From: OFTM382 sp964448185
GTDB lineage: Bacteria > Planctomycetota > Phycisphaerae > Phycisphaerales > UBA1924
Length of the DNA stretch: 64,000 bases
Direction of reading: 5' to 3'
Assembly: GCA_964448185.1 (NCBI GenBank)
Contig: CAYUVO010000002.1
Span: 1-64,000 of the forward strand
Shown here: positions 15,783-23,388 of the stretch, in pieces
How positions within the stretch are numbered: position 1 is the stretch's first letter
Layout: every line of letters begins with the position of its first letter
Made by a program: the position numbers and the translations under genes
Notes under the pieces: model-generated
What the model was told of the DNA's origin: nothing
Database searches by the model: none
Seen by the model: only the letters and a program-made list of their open reading frames with translations

Positions 15783-16796
15783 GTGACACTCATCGAAGCT
15801 GCGCCTCAGACATCAACATTCGACACAACGCCCGCTCACTTTCTGAGCGTCTCGGATCTCTCCGACCCGCACGCCATGAAGCTCATCGAACTTGCCAAGC
15901 AGATCAAAGCCGACATGAAGCACGACCCCGCGTCGTGGTCACAATCGCTCCGCCATCAGTCGGCGGTGATGCTCTTCGAGATGCCCAGTCTGCGAACCCG
16001 CGTGAGTTTCGAGATCGGGATCGCCAAACTCGGGGGTCACGCGATGTTCTTCGATCACTCCAAGCAACGCATCGGCGAACGCGAGAGCGCCCACGACTAC
16101 GCCAAGAACCTCGAACGCATGGCCGACGTGGTGATCGCCCGCGTGTATTCGCACGACGTGCTCGTTGAGATGGCCGAGCATTCGAGCGTGCCCATTGTCA
16201 ATGCACTGAGCGATCACGAGCACCCGTGCCAGGCGCTCGCCGACATGCTCACACTCCACGAAATCTTTGGCACGTTCGAGGACCTGCGCCTCGCATGGGT
16301 AGGCGATGGCAACAACGTCTGCCACTCGCTCATGCTCCTGGCAGCCAAGCTCGGTATCTCCATGACCGTCGTCACGCCCAAGGGATTTGAGCCTCAGTTT
16401 AGCGTGGTCAAACAAGCCTTGGGTGATGCGAAGACTACGGGCTCGACCATCACGCTCAGCCACAAACTCGCAGCCATCGAAGGCCACCACGCGGTCTACA
16501 CCGACACATGGCTCTCGATGGGTCAAGATCATCAAGCCGAGCTGCGCGCCGGAGCGTTCGCGGGTTTGCAGATCAACGAGAAAGCAATGAAGCTCGCCTC
16601 ACATGGGCTCGATGCGCCCTCTGTCTTCATGCACTGCCTGCCCGCGCATCGTGGCGAAGAGGTCGCAGCCGAAGTGATTGATTCACCGCACTCGGTCGTA
16701 TTCGACCAAGCCGAGAATCGCATGTGGGCGCAGAACGCACTGCTCTGCAACTTGCTCAACAAGGTGCCACTGACAAGCACACAAGAGGTGCTCTGA
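15783..16796 (+). CDS. argF: Ornithine carbamoyltransferase ArgF
   Basis: A 337-residue OTCase starting at a GTG with AAGGA about 10 bases upstream. Carbamoyl-phosphate motif MPSLRTRVSFEIG (SxRTR form), ornithine-loop region HPCQALADMLTLHEIFG, and the C-terminal FMHCLPAHRGEEV with the catalytic cysteine. It converts ornithine and carbamoyl phosphate to citrulline. The HCLP motif separates it from aspartate carbamoyltransferase. Its stop shares one base with the start of the next gene, a small acetyltransferase. Confidence 0.94.
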   Translation: MTLIEAAPQTSTFDTTPAHFLSVSDLSDPHAMKLIELAKQIKADMKHDPASWSQSLRHQSAVMLFEMPSLRTRVSFEIGIAKLGGHAMFFDHSKQRIGERESAHDYAKNLERMADVVIARVYSHDVLVEMAEHSSVPIVNALSDHEHPCQALADMLTLHEIFGTFEDLRLAWVGDGNNVCHSLMLLAAKLGISMTVVTPKGFEPQFSVVKQALGDAKTTGSTITLSHKLAAIEGHHAVYTDTWLSMGQDHQAELRAGAFAGLQINEKAMKLASHGLDAPSVFMHCLPAHRGEEVAAEVIDSPHSVVFDQAENRMWAQNALLCNLLNKVPLTSTQEVL

Positions 16797-17323
16797 TGAG
16801 TGCGGCCTCCACATCGCTCCCGCTCACAGCCAAGCCATCTTCGTACACGCCGCGCGGTGCAGCCGAGCACGACGCGGGCGACATCTGTTCGCTGGTCAAC
16901 CAGTGGGCATCGCGAGGGCTCACGCTTGCGCGCACCCCCGACGAGATCACCGATTCAATCAAGCAGTTCGTGGTCGTCGCAAGCACAGAACGACGTGAAG
17001 AAATCGCCGCCTGCGGCTCGCTTGTCGAATGGCCCCCGAAAATCGCCGAGATCCGTTCGGTCGCGGTCGCCGATGAGCATCAAGGCTGCGGCGCGGGGCG
17101 AGCCGTCGTCGAGGCATTGATCGCCAAAGCCCGAGCCGAAGGCCTTGAAATCATTGTACTGCTCACCAAAGCGCCCGAGTTCTTTGCAAAACAAGGCTTC
17201 GAGGAAGTGCCTCTTGAACAGTTGCCCGCCGAATATGTCGAATCGGCGTTGGTCGCCCACAACCGCTGCACCCAAGGCCGAACCGCGATGCAGTTGGTGC
17301 TCCATAACCCCGAGCATTCATGA
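16796..17323 (+). CDS. GNAT acetyltransferase, probable short-form N-acetylglutamate synthase
   Basis: A 175-residue single GNAT domain. The acetyl-CoA loop is VAVADEHQGCGAGRAVVEALI (Q/RxxGxG/A region), preceded by an acceptor-side helix (ICSLVNQWASRGLTLART) and followed by FFAKQGFEEVPLEQLP, very like the GNAT half of ArgA. It overlaps argF by one base, so an arginine role is likely: acetylation of glutamate, the first step. The amino-acid-kinase-like domain of classical ArgA is absent, as in the short ArgA type of some bacteria. No argJ or argD lies here. Assignment to N-acetylglutamate synthase is by motif plus context. Confidence 0.75.
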   Translation: MSAASTSLPLTAKPSSYTPRGAAEHDAGDICSLVNQWASRGLTLARTPDEITDSIKQFVVVASTERREEIAACGSLVEWPPKIAEIRSVAVADEHQGCGAGRAVVEALIAKARAEGLEIIVLLTKAPEFFAKQGFEEVPLEQLPAEYVESALVAHNRCTQGRTAMQLVLHNPEHS

Positions 17324-17354
17324 ACAGTGGCGTGCTTCGAGGACAGCAGCGTGC

Positions 17355-19124
17355 CTAAAGCTCCACCATCTCCATGCCCGGCTCGTGCTGGGCGGTGATC
17401 GACGGAGCCTGCACCTCGGTGGTAAACACGCCCAGCTTGCCGTGCGCCTCGGCCATCTGCACTCTGATGTTGGCATCGTTGAACAAGGTCGCTCTCGGGA
17501 TCGCGATCTCCATCGCTCCGGGGACTTGTCCCGGGCCTTCATCGACGATCGTCACTCGCGCGTGCGCTCCCATGAGCACGTCTGCGCCGTCGAGCACCGC
17601 TGCGAGATCCAGTGCGATCTGTCCTTCGCTCTTGGCAAACTCGATCGGTAGCATCGCCCGCTCAAAGGATTGGATCAAGCCGCGAGCGCTCTCGAACGTG
17701 CCCGCTTTTTCGAGCCATGTGACGCCGGGGATCACGATGTCGGCTTGATCTGCCAGCGAAGATTCCAGCGTGTCGATCACCACCACAAACCGCTTCGTGC
17801 GATCCGCAACTTTCATGAGCGAATCTGTCGCCCAAGGCTTGTGATCGTTGCCGGTGACAATCACCGCGCCCACATCGCTCTCGCGGCACCGCTTGGCCCA
17901 TGCCTGGGCGTCCATCGGCTCGCTTCCCAGCACCGCTGCGAGCACTCGCTTGACGCCGCGCGCGTTGGGTGCTTTCTCAGCACGAATCGTATAAGTATTG
18001 GTGTCGCCCTCAGAGGCACCCGGCGGGAAGGTCTGGTCTTCGCCCTCGAATCGCACAGGACCGACGCCAATGATCGCACCCGGATCGATGCTTCTCGCCA
18101 GATTCGCAAGCGCAAACGCTTCTTCACACGTCAAATGAGCGCTCACCAGCAGGCCCAGCTTCTTGCCGCCATCGGCCGCCTTGCGGAGCCCCGCGATCGT
18201 CGTGTCGTACACCCGGTTGTAGTCGTCAGCGATCAGCACCCCGTGCTGGCGACGCATCGGTGCGCGTAGTCGCTGATCGCTCTGAACATGCTTCCAGCCG
18301 TAACGAACCTCGTCCGAAATCCACCACGCATTGACGCCCGGGTTCTCGCGAGGACGCACACGGAACGCCTGGCCTTGGTTGTGGTCCACCCAGATGTTGT
18401 CGCCACCCGCGGTCAGCCCGTCGATGCTGGGGGTCGACTTGAGGAACCACACCCGTTGCGCAAACAAGAAGTCCTTGTCGAGCAACGCGCCCACCGGGCA
18501 CAGATCAATCACGTTCGCACTCATCGGGTTATCTAGCGGCACGCCCGGGAACACATCAATCTCCTCGGCGTTCCCGCGACCATCCACATACAACTCGGCG
18601 GTGCCCGTGATCTCGCGTGTGAACCGCACGCACCGCGTACACATGATGCACCGATCCGAATACAGCAACACGTTGGGGCCGAGATCCTTCTTGGGGTTCT
18701 TGACCTTCTGTTCTTGGAATCGGCTTGAGGCGTTACCGAACTGGAAGCTGTAGTCCTGCAAGAAGCACTCGCCCGCTTGGTCGCACACCGGGCAGTCCAG
18801 CGGGTGGTTGATGAGCAGATACTCCATCACGCTGCGCTGATTGGCGATGGCTTTGGGCGAGTCGGTGTGCACCACCATGCCTTCAGCCGCCGGCGTCTGG
18901 CAGGTGGGGATGAGCTTGCCGCCCATCATCGGTTCGAGCTTGTTGTCGTTGCGAGAGTTGGGTGCCCAGATTTCACCCAAACAGATCCGGCACGAAGCCG
19001 TCACCGTCAGCCCCTCGTGATAGCAATACGAGGGGATCTCCACCCCGCTCGCCTGGGCCGCTTGAAGGATCATCTGGCCCGGCGCAAACTCGCAGGGCTT
19101 CCCGTTGATGGTGATCGTCGCCAT
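17355..19124 (-). CDS. nuoG: NADH-quinone oxidoreductase subunit G-like protein
   Basis: A 589-residue iron-sulfur protein. All expected N-terminal cluster ligands are present: [2Fe-2S] Cys34, 45, 48 and 75; the His-Cys [4Fe-4S] site His107, Cys111, 114 and 120; and a further [4Fe-4S] site at Cys159, 162, 165 and 209. A reduced molybdopterin-oxidoreductase-like domain follows and is shorter than in many NuoG proteins. In complex I this subunit passes electrons from NuoE/F toward the membrane arm. No other nuo gene is in the window, so it stands alone; a role in a hydrogenase or formate dehydrogenase is possible. Start chosen at the ATG before ATITINGKPCEF; no clear Shine-Dalgarno. Confidence 0.85.
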   Translation of the reverse strand: MATITINGKPCEFAPGQMILQAAQASGVEIPSYCYHEGLTVTASCRICLGEIWAPNSRNDNKLEPMMGGKLIPTCQTPAAEGMVVHTDSPKAIANQRSVMEYLLINHPLDCPVCDQAGECFLQDYSFQFGNASSRFQEQKVKNPKKDLGPNVLLYSDRCIMCTRCVRFTREITGTAELYVDGRGNAEEIDVFPGVPLDNPMSANVIDLCPVGALLDKDFLFAQRVWFLKSTPSIDGLTAGGDNIWVDHNQGQAFRVRPRENPGVNAWWISDEVRYGWKHVQSDQRLRAPMRRQHGVLIADDYNRVYDTTIAGLRKAADGGKKLGLLVSAHLTCEEAFALANLARSIDPGAIIGVGPVRFEGEDQTFPPGASEGDTNTYTIRAEKAPNARGVKRVLAAVLGSEPMDAQAWAKRCRESDVGAVIVTGNDHKPWATDSLMKVADRTKRFVVVIDTLESSLADQADIVIPGVTWLEKAGTFESARGLIQSFERAMLPIEFAKSEGQIALDLAAVLDGADVLMGAHARVTIVDEGPGQVPGAMEIAIPRATLFNDANIRVQMAEAHGKLGVFTTEVQAPSITAQHEPGMEMVEL

Positions 19125-19312
19125 AGGTCCACAGTGTAGGACCATCACCAGCGACGCTGTGGGGCTTGAAATCCCCATTCGCCAGCTTCTCGGACGCCAA
19201 GGCATTGCGAGGATTATGGGCATAAAATCTTGGTTACCAGCTTGTTGCGCGGCACAATAGAGGCAGCAACCCGATGCCCATCCACACACAGCATCTCTGA
19301 GGGAGATCCGCC

Positions 19313-20377
19313 ATGTTTTGTTTGTTGAGTTCCCAACTCCGTCGCGTCTCGTGCTCGGCTGTCGCTCTGATGATCGCCGGCGCAGCCCTCCCCGCCGCTG
19401 CCCAGATCGAGCTCCTCCAAACCCTCGACCCCACCGAGTCGGGCAGCCTCAACGCCATCGGCTACGACTCGGTCTCGGACCTGATCTATGTACATGCACA
19501 GTCAGCAGCCGATTACCAGTCGTTCGATAGGGCTGGAACCTTCGTCGCCAACGTCGCCAAACCAGCGCCCGGCGGCAACGACGACGACATCGAGTTTGCC
19601 TCGGTCCCCGTCACCATCAACAGCGTCACCGTCCCCGCGGGCACTCTGTTCTCCACGGAAAATGATGCCGATCCACCTCGCATCTTCGCGGTTGACGTCT
19701 CGGATGGCAGCATCCTCGCGACCATTTCTACAGATCCCGGCGCGGTAGGCTCGTGGGTCGGCGGAGCCTACAGCAGCGCCCGAGGCACGTTCTTCACCCT
19801 CGATTGGACGGGTGATGCGGTCCAAGAGATCGATCCCGCTGACGGTTCCGTCCTCAACTCCTTCAGCGTCGTTCCGACTGGAGCAACACCCTTCGACGTT
19901 TTCTTCGGCGACCTCGACATCCTCGATGCCGACGGCAACATCTACATCATCAGCAGCTCACAAAGCCGGATGCGCATCATGAGCCCCGACGGCGCCTGGC
20001 TCGGCGACACCGACTTCACCCCGCTGGGGCTCTTGGGTGGTCTCTCGGGGATCGCCTTCGACGACGCACGAGGCGAAATATGGATGAGCAGCACCGGCGG
20101 CTTCATCTACCACATCGGGAACATCACCCCGGTGACACCGTGTTCATCCGACCTCGCGGATGACTTCGGCAACCCGCTCGTTCGAGATCATCAGGTCACC
20201 TTTGGCGATTTCCTCGCGCTGCTCGGGTTCGTAGGACCCTGCGCAGGCGGCAATCCGGGATGCCAGGNNNNNNNNNNNNNNATCGCCGACAGCTTCGGAT
20301 TCCCGGGCTCCGATGCCACCGTTGACTTCGGCGACTTCCTGTTCCTGCTCGGCCAGGTCGGACCCTGCCCCGAATAG
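19313..20377 (+). CDS. Exported protein with beta-propeller-like body and tandem dockerin-like tag (contains assembly gap)
   Basis: About 354 residues including the gap. AGGGAG precedes the ATG by about 7 bases, and the signal peptide (LRRVSCSAVALMIAGAALPAAA) ends near AAAQ. The body has NHL/SMP-30-like features (GYDSVSDLIYVHAQ, GTFFTLDWTGDAVQEID, GLSGIAFDDARGEIWMSS). The C-terminus has two dockerin-like units (VTFGDFLALLG and VDFGDFLFLLG) ending GPCPE, as in two other genes here. Fourteen N bases (20268-20281) fall exactly in the linker between the two units. The frame stays open across the gap, but its true length is unknown. Confidence 0.75.
   Translation: MFCLLSSQLRRVSCSAVALMIAGAALPAAAQIELLQTLDPTESGSLNAIGYDSVSDLIYVHAQSAADYQSFDRAGTFVANVAKPAPGGNDDDIEFASVPVTINSVTVPAGTLFSTENDADPPRIFAVDVSDGSILATISTDPGAVGSWVGGAYSSARGTFFTLDWTGDAVQEIDPADGSVLNSFSVVPTGATPFDVFFGDLDILDADGNIYIISSSQSRMRIMSPDGAWLGDTDFTPLGLLGGLSGIAFDDARGEIWMSSTGGFIYHIGNITPVTPCSSDLADDFGNPLVRDHQVTFGDFLALLGFVGPCAGGNPGCQXXXXXIADSFGFPGSDATVDFGDFLFLLGQVGPCPE
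20268..20281. other. Assembly gap (14 N)
   Basis: Fourteen N bases lie between the two dockerin-like repeats of the gene at 19313-20377. By comparison with the two complete tags in this window (GC, one residue, GD, IAD), about 5 bases rather than 14 are expected, so the gap size is probably an estimate. Confidence 0.95.
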
Positions 20378-20417
20378 CTATTCCACCACAGATCGAGCGT
20401 TCGCAACACCTGTATTT

Positions 20418-20450
20418 GGTGCCACTGACACCCGTCTTCGGGGTCAGTGC
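20418..20450. repeat. REP-like hairpin, family A (copy 1)
   Basis: CACTGAC, one unpaired base, CCCG, loop TCTT, CGGG, GTCAGTG: an 11-pair stem lying between two convergent genes, right at the neuC stop. The same sequence with a single base change occurs at 54243-54274. Extragenic position, conserved stem and GTGCCACTGAC edge are typical of repetitive extragenic palindromes. Confidence 0.7.
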
Positions 20451-21617
20451 CTAGTCCGCAAACCGCTTGCGCAGCAAACTCGGATCACTCAGATCAACCT
20501 GCGCGATCGCCTCCGCCGCCCGCGCCCCCGCGTGCCCGTCGCCATACGGGTGTTCGAGGTTCGCAAGATCAAGCTCGTGCGCACGCTGCACCGCTCCGCG
20601 AACCGCCTCTGTGGTTTCGTGTGCCGCGTCGACCACGTTGTCCGGTCTCTCTCGGCCAGCCTGCCGAGGCCCCACATTGACCACGGGCAGCTTGAGCGCC
20701 GCCGCCTCGATCAAGCCCGCCGACGAGTTGCCCACGAGCACTCCATCCGACGCGGCGAGTTGTTTGAGCAACCCAACAAACTGCGCACGCGGCAGGTGCT
20801 CGACCACATGCACAGTCTCGCAGCTCGCTTCGAGCGCACGCACAATCCCGTCGCGTCCGGGATCATGATTCGGATGCAGCGCGAGCACACGCACATCACC
20901 CATCGCTTCGAGCACCGCTGCTGCCACCGCTTCTTCGGTTTCCGCATCGCGCCCCGCCGGGTGCATCAGCATCACCGCCTGGGGCATCGCTCTTGAGCCC
21001 GTGAACTTCTCGAGTTCGTCGCCCTCAATCGGCTTGATGTCGTCGAGTCCGTCGATCGCGGGTGATCCCACGACCACAACTCTCGACGCAGGCTCGCCCA
21101 TCGCCCGGATGCGCATCGCGGATTGTTCGGTCGCGGGCAGATGCAAGTGTGAGAGCTTGGTGATGGCGTGTCGCAGCGCTTCGTCAGCGATGCCCTCTGC
21201 ACGATCCCCGCCGTGGAGGTGTGCGACCGCGAATCCACCGATGCTCGCTGCGCTGGCTGCTGCGAATGCTTCGATGCGATCGCCGAGGACCACCACCCAG
21301 TCGGGCTGATGCCCCGCGTAGGTGCGCGCAAAGCGTGCGATCCCGCGGCCCACCGCTTGGGCGTCATCGAGCCGCGTGGGCCTGCCGGGCTCTTGCATCG
21401 GGACAGAATCCGCGACGAGAAACGCTGCCTTGACGTCACGAAACGTCAGCGCAGGCGGGATCAGATGCGAGCCCGCAGCCACCACCGCAAGCTCCAGATC
21501 CGCGTGCGCTCCGATCGCGTGCATCACCGGTGCAAGCAGCCCAAACTCGGCCCGCGAACCCGTGACCACCATCACCCGTTTGAGCGATGGGTCTTTCTCA
21601 AAGGCTTCCCCATTCAT
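20451..21617 (-). CDS. neuC: UDP-N-acetylglucosamine 2-epimerase (hydrolysing), NeuC family
   Basis: A 388-residue GT-B fold enzyme. N-terminal VMVVTGSRAEFGLLAPVMHAI is the NeuC/WecB signature, followed by DWVVVLGDRIEAFAAA, HLHGGDRAEGIADEALRHAI and C-terminal LVGNSSAGLIEAAAL and VNVGPRQAGRERPDNV. The hydrolysing class releases UDP and N-acetylmannosamine (or a diamino analogue for legionaminic acid), feeding NeuB. It is last in the maf-neuA-neuB-neuC operon, overlapping neuB by 4 bases. Sialic versus legionaminic substrate cannot be settled by eye. Confidence 0.9.
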   Translation of the reverse strand: MNGEAFEKDPSLKRVMVVTGSRAEFGLLAPVMHAIGAHADLELAVVAAGSHLIPPALTFRDVKAAFLVADSVPMQEPGRPTRLDDAQAVGRGIARFARTYAGHQPDWVVVLGDRIEAFAAASAASIGGFAVAHLHGGDRAEGIADEALRHAITKLSHLHLPATEQSAMRIRAMGEPASRVVVVGSPAIDGLDDIKPIEGDELEKFTGSRAMPQAVMLMHPAGRDAETEEAVAAAVLEAMGDVRVLALHPNHDPGRDGIVRALEASCETVHVVEHLPRAQFVGLLKQLAASDGVLVGNSSAGLIEAAALKLPVVNVGPRQAGRERPDNVVDAAHETTEAVRGAVQRAHELDLANLEHPYGDGHAGARAAEAIAQVDLSDPSLLRKRFAD

Positions 21618-22675
21618 GACTCAAGATCCTCCCAGACAATCGGCACGTCCGCGTTCACCGGGCGAACCACGCGCCTGCCGATCACTCGCTCAAGATTGAA
21701 CGGCTCGATGCCCGTTCCGGGTCGTTTATAGGTCAGATCGTCCACTGACGAGATCATGTGACCCGTCTCCATTGCATTTCTACTTACGATTGATTGTCTC
21801 GATACCGTGCGCACATCGCGTTCGCACTCGAGAACCGCTTTGTGCTGGCCTTGGCTCGGTGACGTGACAATTGGAACCATCCCCGGCAGCATCTCGACAT
21901 ACTGCGCAAACTGCGCCGGATCGAGCGATGCCGCGTGGTCCGGGCCTTGTGCGCACGGGTCATAGGTGATGTGTCGTTCGAGGATCGCAGCGCCAGCGAG
22001 CACGGCATCACGCCCCGCACCGATCTCTTTCGTGTGATCGCTGTACCCCGTCGCAAGCCCGGTAGCTCCATGAAGCTCATGGATTGCCTCCAGCGCCGGC
22101 TCGGGCGCGGGGTAACTGCTCACGCACTGCAAAATCGCCAATCGATCTCTTGCATCTGTCAGCCATCCGTGGCTGCCGCTTGCACCGACGGTGCGCACTA
22201 CTTCTTCAAGTGTGCTTGCACCGGTGCTAACGATCATCGGCTTGCCCGTGTCGGCGATCGCTTCAAGCAGTGGCCGATGAATCAAGTCCGGGCTCGCGGT
22301 TTTGTAGGCGTCCCATGCCAGCGTCTGCGCGTGTTCGACCAACTCGGCACTAAACACAGTGACGATCGCGTGGAGACCCCGTAGGTGCGCACGCTCAACG
22401 ATTCTTGTCATTTCGTCGAGGTCCAGTTCGAGCCTGTGGAGCATGGTCACGGGATCGGTTTCACCCGCAGCTTCCTGATACGCCGCGAGTTTGGCCGCCG
22501 AGCTCATCAACAAGTCAGTCTGAAAGTACTGCACCTTGATCGCATCCGCCCCCGCTTGCGATGCAGCATCAACGAGCGAGAACGCCCGTTCAACATCGCC
22601 ATCATGATTGACGCCGATCTCGGCGATCACATAAGGCTTGTGCCCCGGGCCAATGGTTCGAGTCCCGATCTTCAT
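21614..22675 (-). CDS. neuB: N-acetylneuraminate (nonulosonic acid) synthase NeuB
   Basis: A 353-residue enzyme with an N-terminal TIM barrel (YVIAEIGVNHDGDVERAFSL, AGADAIKVQYF, KTASPDLIHRPLL, STGASTLEEV, CVSSYPAPE, GYSDHTKEIG, ILERHITYD) and a C-terminal SAF/antifreeze-like domain (YKRPGTGIEPFNLERVIGR). It condenses a mannosamine-type sugar with phosphoenolpyruvate to a nine-carbon acid. Four-base overlaps with neuC and neuA indicate one transcript. Length is typical. Exact product (Neu5Ac or legionaminic acid) not determined. Confidence 0.92.
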   Translation of the reverse strand: MKIGTRTIGPGHKPYVIAEIGVNHDGDVERAFSLVDAASQAGADAIKVQYFQTDLLMSSAAKLAAYQEAAGETDPVTMLHRLELDLDEMTRIVERAHLRGLHAIVTVFSAELVEHAQTLAWDAYKTASPDLIHRPLLEAIADTGKPMIVSTGASTLEEVVRTVGASGSHGWLTDARDRLAILQCVSSYPAPEPALEAIHELHGATGLATGYSDHTKEIGAGRDAVLAGAAILERHITYDPCAQGPDHAASLDPAQFAQYVEMLPGMVPIVTSPSQGQHKAVLECERDVRTVSRQSIVSRNAMETGHMISSVDDLTYKRPGTGIEPFNLERVIGRRVVRPVNADVPIVWEDLES

Positions 22676-23388
22676 GAGGCTTGCTGTTCTTTGAGCATCA
22701 CACCGGCGACCAACAGATCCATCGGCGAATCGATGTCCACTACGTCGCCTTCTGCGGTTTGGATGCCTCGGTGATCGCGTCCAAGAAAGCCGTGGGGCCC
22801 GTCGTTGGCGGGCTCAAACAGAGTCTTGCGCGTCATCGCCACCACGCCCCCATCGGGCACAAAGCTCGGCGGCAAGTCCTGCCTGCGATACACCCCGTGA
22901 TTGAGCACCTCGCCCTCCCAAGGCGATACCGCGCCGTCAGCATCGAGCCGAGCCTGCCACCACGGATGATATTTACCGACCCGTGCGTAGCTCTGCACGC
23001 TGTCGCAGCCGCTCGTAGCGAGCAACTCGATCGCCCGATCAATCAACCCCGCAGGTCGAACCGGAACGTTCGCGTACAACATCACAATCTGTTCACAGTC
23101 ACATATCGCAGCAGCCCAGTCCGAAATCGCGTGCCCGAGCGCCACATCAACTCTGGCCGAATCCGTCGCGTCTTCCGTCCTCCGTGGCGCAGGATCAGCA
23201 CCCATCTGCTGAGCGATCGCAAGCGCTTTGGAGCAATCTGACGACACGAACACATGGTCTACGTTGTGCGCACGCTGTGCCGCTTTGATCGTCCATTCGA
23301 TGCAGGGCCGCCCCGCGACCATCGCGGTGTTCTTGCCGGGCACGCCCTTGGAGCCCGCCCTGCCCATCACGACCGCAACCGTGCTCAT
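22672..23388 (-). CDS. neuA: Acylneuraminate cytidylyltransferase NeuA
   Basis: A 238-residue CMP-nonulosonic acid synthetase. N-terminal nucleotide loop VVMGRAGSKGVPGKNTAMVAGRP, then IEWTIKAA, DHVFVSSDCSKALAIA, VDVALGHAI and a C-terminal VDIDSPMDLLVAGVML. It activates the NeuB product with CTP for the glycosyltransferase. The ATG at 23388 overlaps the stop of the upstream 1189-residue Maf-like gene (ATGA). The immediate coupling of NeuA to a Maf protein supports transfer of the CMP-sugar to flagellin. Confidence 0.9.
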   Translation of the reverse strand: MSTVAVVMGRAGSKGVPGKNTAMVAGRPCIEWTIKAAQRAHNVDHVFVSSDCSKALAIAQQMGADPAPRRTEDATDSARVDVALGHAISDWAAAICDCEQIVMLYANVPVRPAGLIDRAIELLATSGCDSVQSYARVGKYHPWWQARLDADGAVSPWEGEVLNHGVYRRQDLPPSFVPDGGVVAMTRKTLFEPANDGPHGFLGRDHRGIQTAEGDVVDIDSPMDLLVAGVMLKEQQAS

